A stretch of 64,000 bases of DNA from Capsicum annuum (Eukaryota; Streptophyta; Magnoliopsida; Solanales; Solanaceae), in contig NC_061116.1 in assembly GCF_002878395.1 (NCBI RefSeq), forward strand, positions 121,920,757 to 121,984,756, given 5' to 3'. The position numbers and the translations under genes are program-made. Under the pieces are notes generated by a model that did not search any database, was not told the DNA's origin, and saw only the letters and a program-made list of their open reading frames with translations. Positions 1-12,300 of the stretch are shown here, in pieces (position 1 is the first letter of the stretch; the number at the start of each line of letters is the position of its first letter).

Positions 1-780
1 GGCTTTTGCCAATTACCAAGGCAAGAAAGGTGATTAAGAAATAATAACATTTAAAGAGGTGCCTAAGAAGAGTTTTTCCAAATAAAATTCACTAGAACAG
101 AAGTAATGAAATAGATAGAGGAAATGAAAAGTGGTTCAGAGTTTGAAAATTTTTCCCAGATTCTTGAAAAGGATGGCCCGATAAATTACAAAATGAAAGG
201 TACCTATCAAGAACATTCAAAAACAAACTCATCAGCAATCAGTGCAAGTAATAGTCAACAATAACAAGTAGTCAAGTCAAGCGATGGATTAAACATGGGA
301 AAACAGTGTGAAGATAGCATGGATAAGAACTCAATAGAAATAGTGCTAGTAACAACCTAAAACATCAAATAGAGAAGTCAATTTATGGTTTAAACATGAA
401 ACAAAGTCTAATGTTGGACTTGGAATGGGCGTTGGGGCAAGTTGATAATCAAGAAGAAAGGAGTAAGTTAGTAGTGATTATTCCAATAGCTATTAAAGTA
501 GATGACTTCAATTTTTAGTTGGGAAGAATTGAGTCCCCAAACAAGGCATTACATAACATTCTCACTCATAATTTGGAAAAGGAGATAGAAAAGGAAAGAA
601 AAATAAATGATAAATTATGTTAGCAACAAGAGGATAAGATATGTAAGGATGAAAATTTGTCCCCAAGGTTAGTTAAAACATTAAAATCATCTAGAAAAAG
701 GCAATGGTGTCACATCACAACCTATCTGAGTTCAACCAAAGAAGAAGGTGGTGTAACAACAATGTTCTAAACAATTAAAG
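1..780 (+). pseudogene. Possible LINE ORF1 (gag-like) remnant
   Basis: This interval precedes the endonuclease of the LINE and is where ORF1, the RNA-binding gag-like protein, would sit. Frames here give Ser/Asn/Lys-rich, partly readable peptide broken by stops, for example around 120-400 and 430-680. I see no clear CCHC knuckle. The assignment rests on position only and the stretch could also be 5' UTR or unrelated repeat. Confidence 0.35.
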
Positions 781-782
781 AA

Positions 783-3700
783 ATTGTATGGAATATAACA
801 TCTGTAAAGTCACAAAAAGCTTTCCAGAGAATGAAAATGTTGTTGCATAACTTTCAAAATTTACTTTTGTGGCCTTATTGGAACCTTTTTGACATATTTA
901 ACTAATGAACAGATACAAATGCAGGCTGAAAATACCTCATGTTATATAACATCAATGGCAATATATGGGTGTTTATTAATCATGGGTATGCTGTGAATAT
1001 TCTTAGTAATATAAATCAGTTGGTCACATTCAGAATGACAGATCAAGTAACAGTACAAACTTATATTGGTTATAGTTACTTATGTTAAGCATGGTAATCT
1101 ATTGACAATATAGTTATGGGAAGATCTTTACTTAATACAGATAGGGCAATTGTCCTTGGGTAGTAGGAGATGATTTTAATGTACTCAATAGACTTCCTGT
1201 GGTTGATGCTAATGTTGAGGATTTTAGGAACTGTATTGAATTATGTGATTTTGTTCAGGTTTCTTTCAAGGATAATCCATTTACTTAGTGGAACAGAGCT
1301 ATATTTGGTGATATGTTTATGCATCTTGATTTTAAGAGAAAGTCAAAAAAAGATCAAAACATTTCTTTCTTCATAAAGTGGGGTTATGCTTGGTGGTATG
1401 TTTCAGAAGCTTATTATTAGAGAGAAAATTTCCAGAATCAAAGAGAATCAATTTGAAGAAGATATATCTATGGAGAATAGAGTGGTTATGCAAAAAGCAA
1501 AGGCAAAATATACAAAATATCTTCACATAGAATCTTGTTTTTTGTAATATAAAGTAGGGAATGAATGGTTTATTGATATACATAGGAATACAATATTCTT
1601 CCACAACTTGATGAAGGAGAGAAGACAAAGACTAAAGGTAATTAAGATCCAAAACTCTAGAGGTGACTGGTTAGAAGAACAAGAAGATATAGCAGTAGAG
1701 ATAGTACATTATTGTCAGGATCAGTTCAAGTAAGAAAGAGATACCCCTAATTTGATTTGTTACAACTTATACCATACATGATTAATCCAAATAATAATAC
1801 AACTTTAAGAGAAATTCCTAAATGTGAAGAGGTTAAAAAAATTATTTTTAATTTAAGGAGAGATAACTTGATGGGTCAAGATGGTTTATCAAGTAGATTT
1901 TATATAGGGTGTTAGGATATTATGGGTGGTGATATTGTAACATTGGTGCATGAATTATTTTCTAGTAATTCTTTTCCCAAATCTATAACTCACACTAACT
2001 CTATTCTCATACCAAAAAAGGATAATATCATATCCTTCTATAACATAAGACTAATTAGTTTGAGTAATTTTATTTATAAGGTGTTGTCCAGAATTATTCA
2101 TGATAGATTGGATGATCTGTTGTCTAATCTTATTTTTGTAAATTAGTTAGGTTTTTTCAAAGGGAGAAGTATTATTAAAAAGTTTCTTCTTACTCAATAA
2201 TTGGTTACTAATATTAGCTAGAGAGGAAAGCCATCAAATGTTGTTATAAAGTTGTACATAGCCAAAGCTTATGATATGATTTCTTGGTTTTTATTTATGA
2301 AGGTGTTGAGAAAGATGGGATTTTTATTAATTTTGCAGATATAATTTGGATATTGGTGTTAAATAATTATTACTCTATTATTCTTAATGGGCATCACACA
2401 GTTTCTTTCACTCTACTAGGGGAGTGAAGCAAGGTGATACAGTTTCCCCATTACTCTTTATATTATCTATAGAGGTTCTCACTAGCGCTCTAAATAATTT
2501 GTTTGAAGACAGTTAATATGTGGGCTATGGTATGCCTAAATAGATCCCTAACTTAAATCATCTGCCATATACAAATGACAATATTCTTTTCTCCTCTATT
2601 GATGAATACTCTTTTGGAAAAATAATGGATACTCTATAGGAGTATGAGAGGGAATCTGGACATAAAGTGAAAAAATTATAAAAAAAGTTCCTTTTATCTT
2701 CATCAAAATGTTGCAGGAAATAATTCTTTGTAGGTGGAACAAAGCAATTGAATGACAAAGGGTTCCCTATGAAGTACTTGGGATGTCCAATTAATCACAA
2801 AACAAGAGAAGAGAGGACTATGTAGATTTAATAGAAAGAGTGAGGGGAAACTCCAAGCTTGGAAAGATATTATGCTATCATTTAGGGGGTGAAGTAGTCC
2901 TTCTTGCTAGTGTGATACAGAGTATTCCAGTCTAAGTATCATCAACTATTGGTCCCTCTATTTGTGTTATAAAATATTTGCATAGGCTTTTTGCTAAATT
3001 TTTTTAGAGTAATGAGGAGTGAGAAAGGAGAAAACATTGGCAACATAAAATTAAGTATGTTTACCTAAACAAAAGGGTAGATTAGGCTTCATATCTATGT
3101 TTGATGTGTCCAAGGCCTTGTATGCTAAATTATAGTGGATATTTAGGATACAAAATAGATTGTGGTTACTAATATTTGTGGCACAAGTAATGCAAAACAT
3201 AGATACCATCTCTTGCTTAGTGGAGTGGAAGATCACAAGTGTGGAAACACATGTTGGATAATAAAGAAAAGGTTGAACAATTTCTATAGTAGGAACCTAA
3301 GTTGGAACATTAAATATATGGTATAATAACTAGACAAATATAGGTCCTCTATTTCTTCACCATATAGTTTCTTAGACTTGTCATAACATACAAGAGATAG
3401 GAGTACTCTTACTAAAAGAAGAATGGGATTAAGACAAAATAAAGGATTTGGTACTTGAGTATGTTGTGGATCACATTAGACATAATTTGAGCAATCCCAG
3501 ATCACAAAATTTGAGCTAAAAGAAAGATTTCAAGCAGATGTGGAGTAAGGGCCTTCTTTCAAAATGTCTTTCCTTGCATGACGAGTTTTGCAAGGAAAAG
3601 TTTTTGTTTCTCATATGTTAAATACATACAATCCAAACAACTCTTCTAATTGTAACTTTTGTGCTAATCCTGAGGGGGAAACTATTGATCATATTATTTT

Positions 3701-4410
3701 AAAGGAATAAATTGATGAGATGATCTAGAATTACTATTCAATAGTTGTTGGTATACCTATTAGAAATCATTTGAAATAGTGCATAAGGAAATGGTGGGAG
3801 GTTAATAAAAATCCTAGGTGTAAAGTGGTTTATAAAATGGTTCCTTTGATTGTATAGATTATATGGAAAGAATAAATGTTATTTCACATGGTGGGTATTT
3901 TTCTACCATAAATACTATTAGAGATGTAAATGAAATTTTAAGAAAATTGATCAATCTCAAATTCAGGTTCAATTGGTAGAGTAAAAGCTGGCCTAGAGTG
4001 GTGGTTGCATTGGAGGAATATAGCCAGATTATAACTTCAGAATAGTAGGATAGATTCCACCTTTAAAAAATTGGATCAAATGCAACATTAATGGTTCCTC
4101 AAAAGGAAATAGAGGGCGTAGTTCTACATCATTTTATTTAAGAGCTTCATTAGGATAGATCTTTCTATCCAAAGGAATTAAATTTTCAAATTATATTAAT
4201 CTAGTGTCTAAAGAAAGGGTAGTTAGAAAAGGATTAAATTGCTTCCAGGAGTATGGATTAAATTATATTATTATTTAAACTGATTTGACGAAAATGGTTC
4301 AAATTTTGAAAGTCAGGTGGAAACATCCTTGTTGTGTTGTGATTGAAGTAAACCATATTAACAGGCGAAGAAAAAATTTATCAATAAGATTGCAACATTC
4401 TGTTCAGGTA
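783..4410 (+). pseudogene. LINE ORF2 pseudogene: endonuclease-RT-zf-RVT-RNase H
   Basis: ORF2 would encode the enzyme that nicks target DNA and copies the LINE RNA (target-primed reverse transcription) in the nucleus. Visible landmarks: the endonuclease start WNITSVKSQKAFQRM near 789; GDDFN (family GGDFN) near 1166; RT fingers ILIPKKDNIISFYNIRLIS near 2001-2060; QGDTVSPLLFILSIEVL near 2428-2480; the RT active site as YTND near 2570 where the family has YADD; a zf-RVT motif NCNFCANPEG..DH at 3647-3700; and an RNase H start WIKCNINGS near 4072 where the family has an Asp (CNTDGS). Both active-site changes are Asp to Asn or equivalent losses. With in-frame stops throughout, the gene is dead. RNase H at the C-terminus marks the plant L1 subset that carries this domain. 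Confidence 0.82.
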
Positions 4411-4717
4411 AGAAATACTCTTATCGATTTTTCTACTAATCTTGTTTTTTGTTTTTGTAGGTGATTACAATATTCAACATTATTAAAAAATCACTAGTTT
4501 GAGTAGAAAGAATCTATAGTCAGATAAATTAGGGACTGTATATATTAGAAGACAATAGATATATCGTATATGAGTTTGTGTTGCAATTTGTAACTACTTA
4601 TAGCAGGTAAGGCAACACTATGGCCAAAGCACAAACAAACACACATTTTTTAATTCCAAGACTAACGTCTGAAGCATTTCTTTTGATTTAGTATCCACAC
4701 CTATGAGGTTTAAATTG

Positions 4718-4747
4718 TCACTTGATACAAAGTCACTTGATACAAAG
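4718..4747. repeat. 15-bp perfect tandem duplication
   Basis: The unit tcacttgatacaaag occurs twice head to tail (4718-4732 and 4733-4747). It is a small local duplication, probably replication slippage, in otherwise unassigned DNA. Confidence 0.9.
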
Positions 4748-5388
4748 TCAGGATTTTGGAAGGGATCAAAATAAGTCAGCATTTTCTTGGTGTTTTTATA
4801 TTTTTGTCCCTGCTATAAGTAAATCATGATTAGTAGACTAATAAATTCATCATTTTATTTTAATATCTACTAAATATGGTGGTGTTATTAATCTCACTTG
4901 AGATTTAACCCACCGATTTAAGGAAATGGAAATAAAGTGATGAAATAATTAACCGTAAGAGCTACATACCTCTTAGAAATGGAAGAGTAGATGGAGATTG
5001 GGCATCAATTTTAGTGCAGATGCTCAGTAGATACAGAAGTCAAAGGGAATCGACTAGAATGAAGCTCCTTCAAAGAGATTAACACAAAAATACTGTGTAG
5101 TGTATGCTCAAGTCTATAGATCTATTTGATTTAGATAAATGGTAAAGCAACACTTATAATAGGAAAATCTTCATCCAATAAAGTCGAGGGAGATATTCAA
5201 AAAGAAGAGAGCATTGGCACCAATAGTAGAGCAAAAACGATAGTTATCACAACTATTTGAGCTTCATCGTGAACGATGAGAGAATGAGAGAGATAAAGTT
5301 TCTATATTTGTTAATATTTCTCTTTATTTCCTAATATAATAGCTGAGATGAAAATGCCTATCTTATTTTGCTTAACATTTGGATCGGG

Positions 5389-5393
5389 TCATA
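5389..5393. repeat. Left target-site repeat of array A (tcata)
   Basis: Five bases directly before the first TG of LTR-A1. It matches tcaca at 16942-16946 in four of five positions. Removing the array gives a continuous reading of the flank around gggtca.atgggtc. Confidence 0.6.
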
Positions 5394-7465
5394 TGTTATA
5401 CCTCATGCTTTTAAGGTACTGTAGAGTTTATGACTTATCTCTCTAGTCATTAAGGCTCTTCTTGAGTCGTATGATGTAGTCCTTACTAAGACAGTGTGGA
5501 ATGATTGATGTTTCTAGTCACTTAATGACTAAACCCTAAGAGTCATCACTACATGTTATGAGTCATATAGTGAGGGTTAAGGTTAGCAGTGTTGGTTCTC
5601 TAAGTTTATGTCCAAGATACAAGAGGTTTCTACAAGTCATAATGAGATGTTACGAGTCATAAGCTATGACTCGTATCTAGACCAGTTCATACTTTATTAG
5701 CTTCTTCAAAGGTTACGAGTTACTAGGTCCACTCATAACCAGATGATACAAGTCATGAGATGACTTGTGACGACTGACAGTTGAATTTCTATAAGTTCAG
5801 TTGAGGGACCTTTCAGTTTTATCTCCTCTTAAAACTTCCAACCCATTACTTATAACTTAAGAGAGGCATTATTTTCCTCTATTCACAGTCAATTAACAAC
5901 ATTCTTTCTCCTTCCTTTCTCAAGAACATCACAGCTAGGGTTTCTCCTACAAGAACATCTCTTAAGTCTCTAAGTTTAGAATCTCTTTACAAGTCAAGTA
6001 AATTCAAGTATGTGGGGTTTCGAATAGGGATATTCATTTATCCTTGTGCCCAAAAAACTCAATATTTAAAGTTGAATATATATTTTTTTTATATAGGGTT
6101 CATTCCCAAGTTCTCATCTTTTGAATTATAACATTATCATTTGATTGAAGGATTTAAATGCATAAGAGTTTCCCTCTATTAATGTTTTGAATTGCAAGGT
6201 TGCTATTATAATTTGAATTTCATTAGTTTGACTCGAAATTTGATGAAAGTTTTCTATGTAAGTTTTGAGCATGATATTTTTTTATAAGCTGTATGAAAGA
6301 ATGTATGAATTTCAAGGATTAAGCATAAGCACTAAGTTTGCAAGAAACCTAAGATCTAAGCTTCAGTTATATGTATTACAACATGATTAAAGTTCAATTT
6401 GATCTTTTCGTATAAGTTAAGATATGAAATATGCAAGTGCTTCTTTTGAATATGATTTAAGTAAAGAATAACATAAATGGTTTTTAATCAAGAAACCTTG
6501 ACGCTATTTTAAGGTGGATTTAATAAGTATGAGCATATATGCATTCTGGGAGTAGTATTTAGCACCAAGAAGGGAATGTGGATGAGCATATCCTAAATTC
6601 CTAGAAACTATGAGCCATTGTAGGTTTAAGTCCTAACATGAATTAAGTTCAGTAATCACTAAAGTTAAAGTTATATACCAATGAAAAGGATAGGACAACT
6701 CTCCCCAATGAGGGTAAGACATTAGACTCCATGATAGCTCACATAGTTTATGTCAGTTACAAAAATCTCCCACAAAAAAAAATTAAAAGAAAAGATTTTA
6801 TAAGCAAAGTGTAATGACTCACTAAGTTTATTCAGTAAGCTTTATTACTCATGTTTTATGATCGTACAACTTTCAATTTTACTCAAGTCCAAGGTAAGTC
6901 CTCTACACTTAGTATGCATTGGTTTGAAAGCATATTTATATATTTGATTTCTGCTTAAATTGTGAATTCACCCCATATACTTAGTATATTACAAAGTACT
7001 AACCCACAAATATATATCTATGTGCTACATTGTTTTAGAATGTTGGTTCTGGTGCTCGTTCCCAATAGCACAATTGATCACGGGCGTCACTTCCTATATC
7101 TAGAAATTTGGTGGAACCTCATAGTTTGAGAACCCATCTCATCAGAATCTTAGTTATTAATACAAGTTACTTTAGTTACTTAATTTTAGATTTTATTTAG
7201 CTCAGCTGGGGTCTTTCCCAATGGCTCTCTAGTTAGTAGTAAAGGCTTGTCAGTGAACGTACCTTTTTTGTTTAAAGATTTTATTGGAGGTTTCAAGTTT
7301 CAAATTGAGATTAAGATTTAAAGTTGTTTTCTTTCGTATTTATATACATGTGTTACTTAAATTTCCATAAGAGTTTTGGACCATACAGATGTCAAGGGTT
7401 ATTTTGGGACTCTTCGTAGTCGTAGGCATCATGTAACATTCAGGGGGTACTTTCGGGTCATTACA
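5394..7465 (+). repeat. LTR A1 (5' LTR of element A)
   Basis: A 2072-bp LTR beginning tgttatacctcatgc and ending gtcattaca, followed at once by a tRNA-iMet-type PBS. It is repeated at 12505-14559 and partly at 15343-16941. It contains many copies of an acgagtca/tgactcgt motif, including a near-perfect hairpin at 5651-5675. It supplies promoter and polyadenylation signals in an active element. I saw no canonical TATA box. Confidence 0.9.
5651..5675. repeat. Perfect 11-bp inverted repeat in LTR A1
   Basis: The arms tacgagtcata (5651-5661) and tatgactcgta (5665-5675) are exact reverse complements separated by agc. The core TGACTC resembles the half-site bound by plant bZIP (GCN4-like) factors. 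A regulatory role is inference only. Confidence 0.85.
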
Positions 7466-7485
7466 AACTTGATATCAGAGTCTAA
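7466..7485 (+). promoter_or_regulatory. Primer binding site of element A (tRNA-iMet type)
   Basis: The sequence right after the LTR, aacttgatatcagagtctaa, matches the usual plant tRNA-iMet PBS (TGGTATCAGAGC) with a few changes. It would prime minus-strand synthesis. Confidence 0.8.
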
Positions 7486-7670
7486 TATTTTAAAGAGTCC
7501 TAGGGAGTCAGACAAGCCACGTTAATTAGAGTATTGACCATGAATGTAAAGTGCACCATATTTATGAGCAAGAGGATATAGAACGAGATAAGAATCATTC
7601 GTTCTATCATTATCTATCATGCTTGAAATTTTCACTGACTTTTCTAATTCATGGTTTCACGTGATAGAAT

Positions 7671-8760
7671 ATGCCTTCTCGCCAAGATGATGCCCTTAGA
7701 AATAGTGATCAACCACCACTGCACACAGATCCTCTTAATGAAAATATCTCTCATGCTAAATTTTGGGCTACATTTTAAGCGTTGGCCTAAGCTATGAATA
7801 CTAATGTTTAGGGAAACCAGTAGGCAGTAGTCCTACTTCAGCAAAATGGTAACTTAGCTATAACAGGATTTAGGATTTTATGAGGATGAATCTACCTAAG
7901 TTCTATGGGTCAAAGGTGGATAAGGATCTGTAATTCTTTATTGATGAGGTGAGAAAGATTTCTTAGATCATGTTTATTATGGAATAGCAGGGTGTGGAAC
8001 TGGTATCTTATCGATTGAAGGATGTTGCTTATTATTGGGTTGTCATGTGGAAGGATCATAGTGGTGAAAATATATCTCTTATGAGTCCGTAGGTATTTCA
8101 GAATACTTTTTTGGACAAGTTATTTCCTCGTGAGATGAGGGAGGACAAGGTGGATAAGTTTATTAATCTGAGGCAGATTTTGATACATTAAAGAAATACT
8201 ACCTTAAGTTCACTTATCTAGCTAAGTATGCCCCAAAATTGTTATCTGATACTAGAGCTCGTATGAGCAAATTTGCTAGTGGCGTATCGTATTTGGTGGT
8301 CAAAGAGTGTCAAACTTCCATACAAATTAGAGATATGGATATTACTTAGTTGATGATGCATGTGCAACAGATCAAGGTAGAGAAATTGAAAGAAAGGAAG
8401 AAGATGAACAAAAGGGCTAGGATTGGACAGTTTGAGTACAGTAAACCAAGGTTCTGAGGGAGAAGTCATTCATAGTTTCAAGGTCACTCATCACTGTCTG
8501 TACCATTTTCAGTTAGTGCCCCTGCACCCAGGACTAGGCAAGCACAGTGAAGTAGGACATTGAATTCCAAGTCTCAAAATAGTACGGTCGGGAGGCCTAG
8601 TTATCCAACTTATACACAGTGTGGTAGGACCCATCCTGGTGAGTGTTTGATAGGAAAAGATGGTCGTTATGGCTTTGGCAAGTTGGGCCACAGGTTAATG
8701 GAGTGTCTGTATGCTAAGAAGGGGAGAAGGGATATTCATCCTTAGACTTAGGTTAATAAT
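7671..8760 (+). pseudogene. Element A gag pseudogene
   Basis: Gag would form the virus-like particle. The ATG at 7671 opens MPSRQDDA..., and the same start context recurs in the second copy at 14764. The body is readable in shifted frames with stops to about 8470. The zinc-knuckle region follows at 8614-8705 and reads CGRTHPGECL...RYGFGKLGHRLMECL. In that final box the first two cysteines of the expected C-X2-C-X4-H-X4-C are gone (RYGFG), so RNA binding would be lost. Stops near 7780 and frameshifts after 7860 show decay. Confidence 0.8.
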
Positions 8761-8796
8761 TTAGCATCTTAGCCAAGTCTCCCAGTCCCTCCATGG

Positions 8797-9420
8797 GTGC
8801 ATCATCCAGTACCAGTAGAGCCCAGTGTAAAAATCATTTCTATACTTTACCATCCCATCGAGAATAGGAGAGTTGATGTTGTCATTGGTATGTCTCATGA
8901 TTTTCACCTTGATGTATATGTGTTGCTAGACCTAGGATCAAATTACTCGTATGTAACTTCACTGTTTGCTGTAAATTTTAGGGTGAGCCCAAAAAATCTT
9001 TCTAAGCCCTTATTAGTCTCTACCCAGTGGGTGAGTCAGTTATTGCTTAGTGAGTTTATAGGAAGTGTCCTATTACCATCTTTCATAAATTCATACTAGC
9101 AGATTTAATAAAGTTAGAGATAATAGATCATTTTGGACATGGATTGGCTCCGTTCATGCTATGCATCAATAAACTATTGTACCCACGTGGTGAAGTTTTA
9201 GTTCACTGATGAAATAGTTTTTGAATGGGAGGGTAGTTCTGTGTCTCCCAAAGGTCATTTCATCTTCTATCTTAAGGTTAGGAATTTAATCATAAAAGGG
9301 TGTATCTGCCATTTATTTTGAGTCAAAAATATTAAGTCTGAAGTCCCGATTGTTCAATCAGTCTGTGTAGTCAATGATTTTCCAGAGGTTTTTCTTGAAG
9401 ATCTTCTAGGGTACCTCTAG
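8797..9420 (+). pseudogene. Element A protease and PR-RT linker
   Basis: An aspartic protease segment is readable at 8797-9099. It contains LLDLGSNYSYVT, corresponding to the family DPGSTLSYVT, so the catalytic Asp is kept but the D-[ST]-G triad is altered to DLG. The usual MDWL box is visible near 9136 as DMDWLRSCYA. Stops and a frame change separate this from the RT downstream. Confidence 0.72.
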
Positions 9421-10020
9421 AAAGATAAATGGAGTTAGGTATTGATCTTTTTACTAATACTTAGCCCATATCTATCCCTCCATATCGTATGGCTCCAGTC
9501 GAACATAAAGAGTTGAAGGATAAGCTTAAGGATATCTTAGATAAGGGGTTTATCAGACCCAGTGTTTCCCCATGGAGAGCTCCAGTTCTATTCGTGCGTA
9601 AGAAAGATAGCACTCTCAAAATGTCCATAGATAATAGATAGTTAAATAAGGTTACCATCAAGAACAAGTACATTATTCCTCAAATCAAAGATCTATTCCA
9701 TCAACTCCAAGGTGCCCGGTGGTTTTCCAAGATTGACCTTAGATCAGGGTACCACTAGTTGAAAGTCAGGGAAAGCGACATTTCAAAAATGGCATTATAT
9801 AAACAAAGTATGGTCATTTTGAGTTTGTTATGTTGTTTGGACTAACAAATGCTCCTACAACCTTTATTGACTTGATGAACAAGGTCTTAAAGCAGTACTT
9901 CGACATGTTCATTATTGTCTTCATATATGACATATTGGTATAATCTTGGAGTAAGGAGGAGAATGTGGATCATTTGAGGATCGTATTGCAAACCCTCAAG
10001 GATTGTTGATTATTTGTGAA
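9420..10020 (+). pseudogene. Element A reverse transcriptase
   Basis: The RT that would copy element RNA to cDNA is recognisable across frames: [13 protein letters not shown] near 9488, [11 protein letters not shown] near 9546, [10 protein letters not shown] near 9640, and [11 protein letters not shown] near 9726. The active site reads VFIYDILV near 9918-9940, where the family has FIDDIL. One of the two catalytic aspartates is therefore replaced by Tyr. A frameshift after about 9790 and several stops also inactivate it. Confidence 0.85.
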
Positions 10021-10834
10021 GTTTAGTAAGTGTGAATTTTGGTTGGAGTTTGTTACCTTCTTAGGGCACGTTATTTCAGGGGATGGTATTCATGTGGACC
10101 CTAAGAAAACTAATACATTGAAGCACTGTCCTAGACCTATCACTAAATCTGGCATTATAAGCTTTTTGGGTTTGGCTGGGTACTATAGAAGATTTATTAA
10201 AGGGTTTTCCTCCATAGTTCGACCATTGACTAAGTTGATACAAAAGAAGGTGAAGTTTGTGTGGTCAGACAAGTGTGAAAAGAGTTTCCAAGAATTTCAG
10301 GATAGATTGACTTTGGCACCTGTGCTAGCTCTGCCAGAGAGATTAGATGGATTTGTAGTATATTGTGACGCTTACATAGTTAGGTTATGTTGTGTGTTGA
10401 TGCAAAATAGGAGAGTAATGGCTTACACCTCTAGGAAACTTAAGGATCACAAAAAAAACTACCTAACTCATGATTTAGAGTTACCTGTTGGTGTGTTTGC
10501 TCTTAAGATTTGGCGGCACTACCTTTATGGTGAGCACATTGATGTTTTCACTAACCATAAAAGTCTGCAACCTTTATTTTCTCAAAGAAAGGTAAATCTT
10601 CATCAAAGAAGGTGGTTGAAGTTATTGAAAAATTATGACATGAATGTGCTTTATCATCTGAGTAAGGCTAACATAGTGGCAGATGCACTAAGTAGGCTGT
10701 CTATGAGTATTGTGTCTCATGTGAAAGAGGAAGAACGGGAGTTAGCCAAAGAAGTGCATAGGTTGGCCCATTTTGGAGTATGTTTGCTTTACATGGATGG
10801 TGAGGGAATAGTGGTCCAGAATAGTTTAGATTAA
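10016..10834 (+). pseudogene. Element A RT thumb/connection and RNase H (longest open segment)
   Basis: A 272-codon open stretch, the longest in element A. It starts inside pol with KFSKCEFWLEFVTFLGHVIS, the RT thumb, continues through GLAGYYRRFIKGFS, and enters RNase H at VVYCDAYIVRLCCVLM. It ends after YHLSKANIVADALSRL, the RNase H tail. The first RNase H Asp (YCDA) and the ADALSR box are retained. The ATG is not a natural start; the segment is a fragment of the gag-pol polyprotein that happens to lack stops. Confidence 0.85.
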
Positions 10835-11019
10835 TCTATGGTACTGGAAGTAAAATAAAAGCAGTGTAAGCATCCCATACTTAGTCAAATATTGGAACCA
10901 GTCCAGCAGTAGAGGGTCGAGGCAGTAGAGGGTCGAGGGTTACTCCCAAAGGGAAGATGGTTTACTTCACTATCAAGGTAGGCTTTGTGTTCCCAATATT
11001 GATATGTTGAGGGAAAGGA

Positions 11020-11905
11020 TACTAGCCAAGGCACATGATTTGAAGTATTTTATTCATCCTGGTGCTACTAAAATATATCGTGATTTGTGAGAAATATATT
11101 GGTGGAATGGTATTAAGCAAGACATAGCTGAGTTTGTAGCCAAGTGTCTCAATTTCTAGTAAGTTAAGGTTGAAAACAGAGACTGGATAGTACGATATAG
11201 GTGACCAGTATCCCTACTTAGAAGTGGGAAGTAGTGAATATGGATTTCATCACAGGGTTGCCTCGTACAAGATGTCAGCATGATTCAATTTGGGTCATAG
11301 ATGAATGACTAAATCATCTCATTTCCTACCTGTTAAGACTTTAGATAAAATAGAAGATTATGCCAAGTTGTACATTCACAAGTTAGTAAGGCTCCATGAG
11401 ATCTCCTGTCCATTATCTCAGAAGAAGGCACACAATTCACTTCCCAAATTTGTCAGTTGTTTCAGAAAGACCTTTGTACTAAGGTTAAGCTTAGTACTAC
11501 TTTTCATTCACAGACTGATGGTCAGGACCAGTGAATAATTCAAACATTGAAAGAAATGTTGAGGGCATGTGTCTTAGACTTTAAAGGAAGTTGGGATGAT
11601 CATCTACCTTTGATTGAGTTTGCTTATAATAGTAGTTATTATGCCAGCATTCAGATGACTCAATTTGAAACATTGTATGGGAGTAGTTGCAGATCACCCA
11701 TAGGATAGTTCAAGGTTGGTGAAACAACATTGATAGGGCTAGATTCTATTCTCAAAGCTATGGAAAAAGTGTAGTTGATTTTTGAAAGACTAAAGATTGT
11801 TCATAGTCATTAGTCGTCAAAACTCATATGTAGATGTAAGATGGAGAGATCTCAGGTTTGAACTGGGTGATTGGGTATTATTGAAGGTGTCACCTATAAA
11901 AGGAA
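11020..11905 (+). pseudogene. Element A integrase
   Basis: Integrase would insert the cDNA into the genome. An N-terminal zinc-finger region (PGATKIYRDL...YWWNGIK near 11060-11110, then a degenerate C-X2-C) is followed by the core start VNMDFITGLPRT near 11232, which keeps the first catalytic Asp. MTKSSHFLPVKT lies at 11305. The later core ([18 protein letters not shown]) is at about 11595-11650. Multiple stops and frameshifts break it. Confidence 0.8.
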
Positions 11906-11994
11906 TAATGAGAATCTAAAATAAATAAAAGTCGAGTCTCCAATTTGTTGGTCCATACGAGATAGTCAGATGTGTAGAAAAGGTTGCTTATGAA

Positions 11995-12300
11995 TTGGAC
12001 CTTCCGCTAGAGTTAGCTGTGATTCACCCAGTTTTCCATGTTTTAATGCTTAAGAAGTACATTGGATATCCATCCTTAGAAGTTCCCATAGAGAGTGTTG
12101 GGTTCAAGGATAGCTTATCATATGGAGAGATTCCTATCGAGATACTTGATAGGCAAGTCCGGAAACTAAGAAATAAGGATGTAGCATCAGTAAATGTTAT
12201 GTGGAGGAACTAATTGATCGAAGGGGCCACTTGGGAAGCTAAAGTAGACATGATGGCCAAATATCCTCATCTCTTTTCTTCCAATTCATTTTCTGTCAAA
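11995..12300 (+). pseudogene. Element A integrase C-terminus with chromodomain
   Basis: After the GPY/F-type module (FVGPYEIV near 11945), a segment reads HPVFHVLMLKKYIGYPS, then ILDRQVRKLRNKDVASVNVM and, past one stop, IEGATWEAKVDMMAKYPHLF. This WEA...YPHLF pattern is the chromodomain typical of chromoviruses, which is thought to steer integration to histone-marked heterochromatin. It runs to about 12290, close to the polypurine tract. Confidence 0.82.

Larger units (their letters stand above)
1..4430 (+). mobile_element. Decayed L1-type LINE (non-LTR retrotransposon) with 3' RNase H domain
   Basis: A non-LTR element enters from the left edge and reads rightward. Its domains are in the canonical plant L1 order: apurinic-type endonuclease (about 783-1400), reverse transcriptase (about 1815-2790), zf-RVT (about 3540-3720) and RNase H (about 4070-4400). 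No LTR, PBS or polypurine tract accompanies these domains, which fits a LINE rather than a gypsy element. Numerous stops and frameshifts break every domain, so it is a fossil. The 5' end lies outside the window. I could not fix the 3' end: no clear poly(A) tail or target-site duplication is visible after the RNase H region. Confidence 0.85.
4440..5393. other. Unassigned AT-rich DNA between LINE and element A
   Basis: I recognise no coding domain here. It may include the LINE 3' UTR and older flanking DNA. The right end (about 5270-5393) is continuous in style with DNA resuming after 16946, which supports it being the pre-insertion target of element A. The only local structure seen is a perfect 15-bp tandem duplication at 4718-4747. 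Confidence 0.5.
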
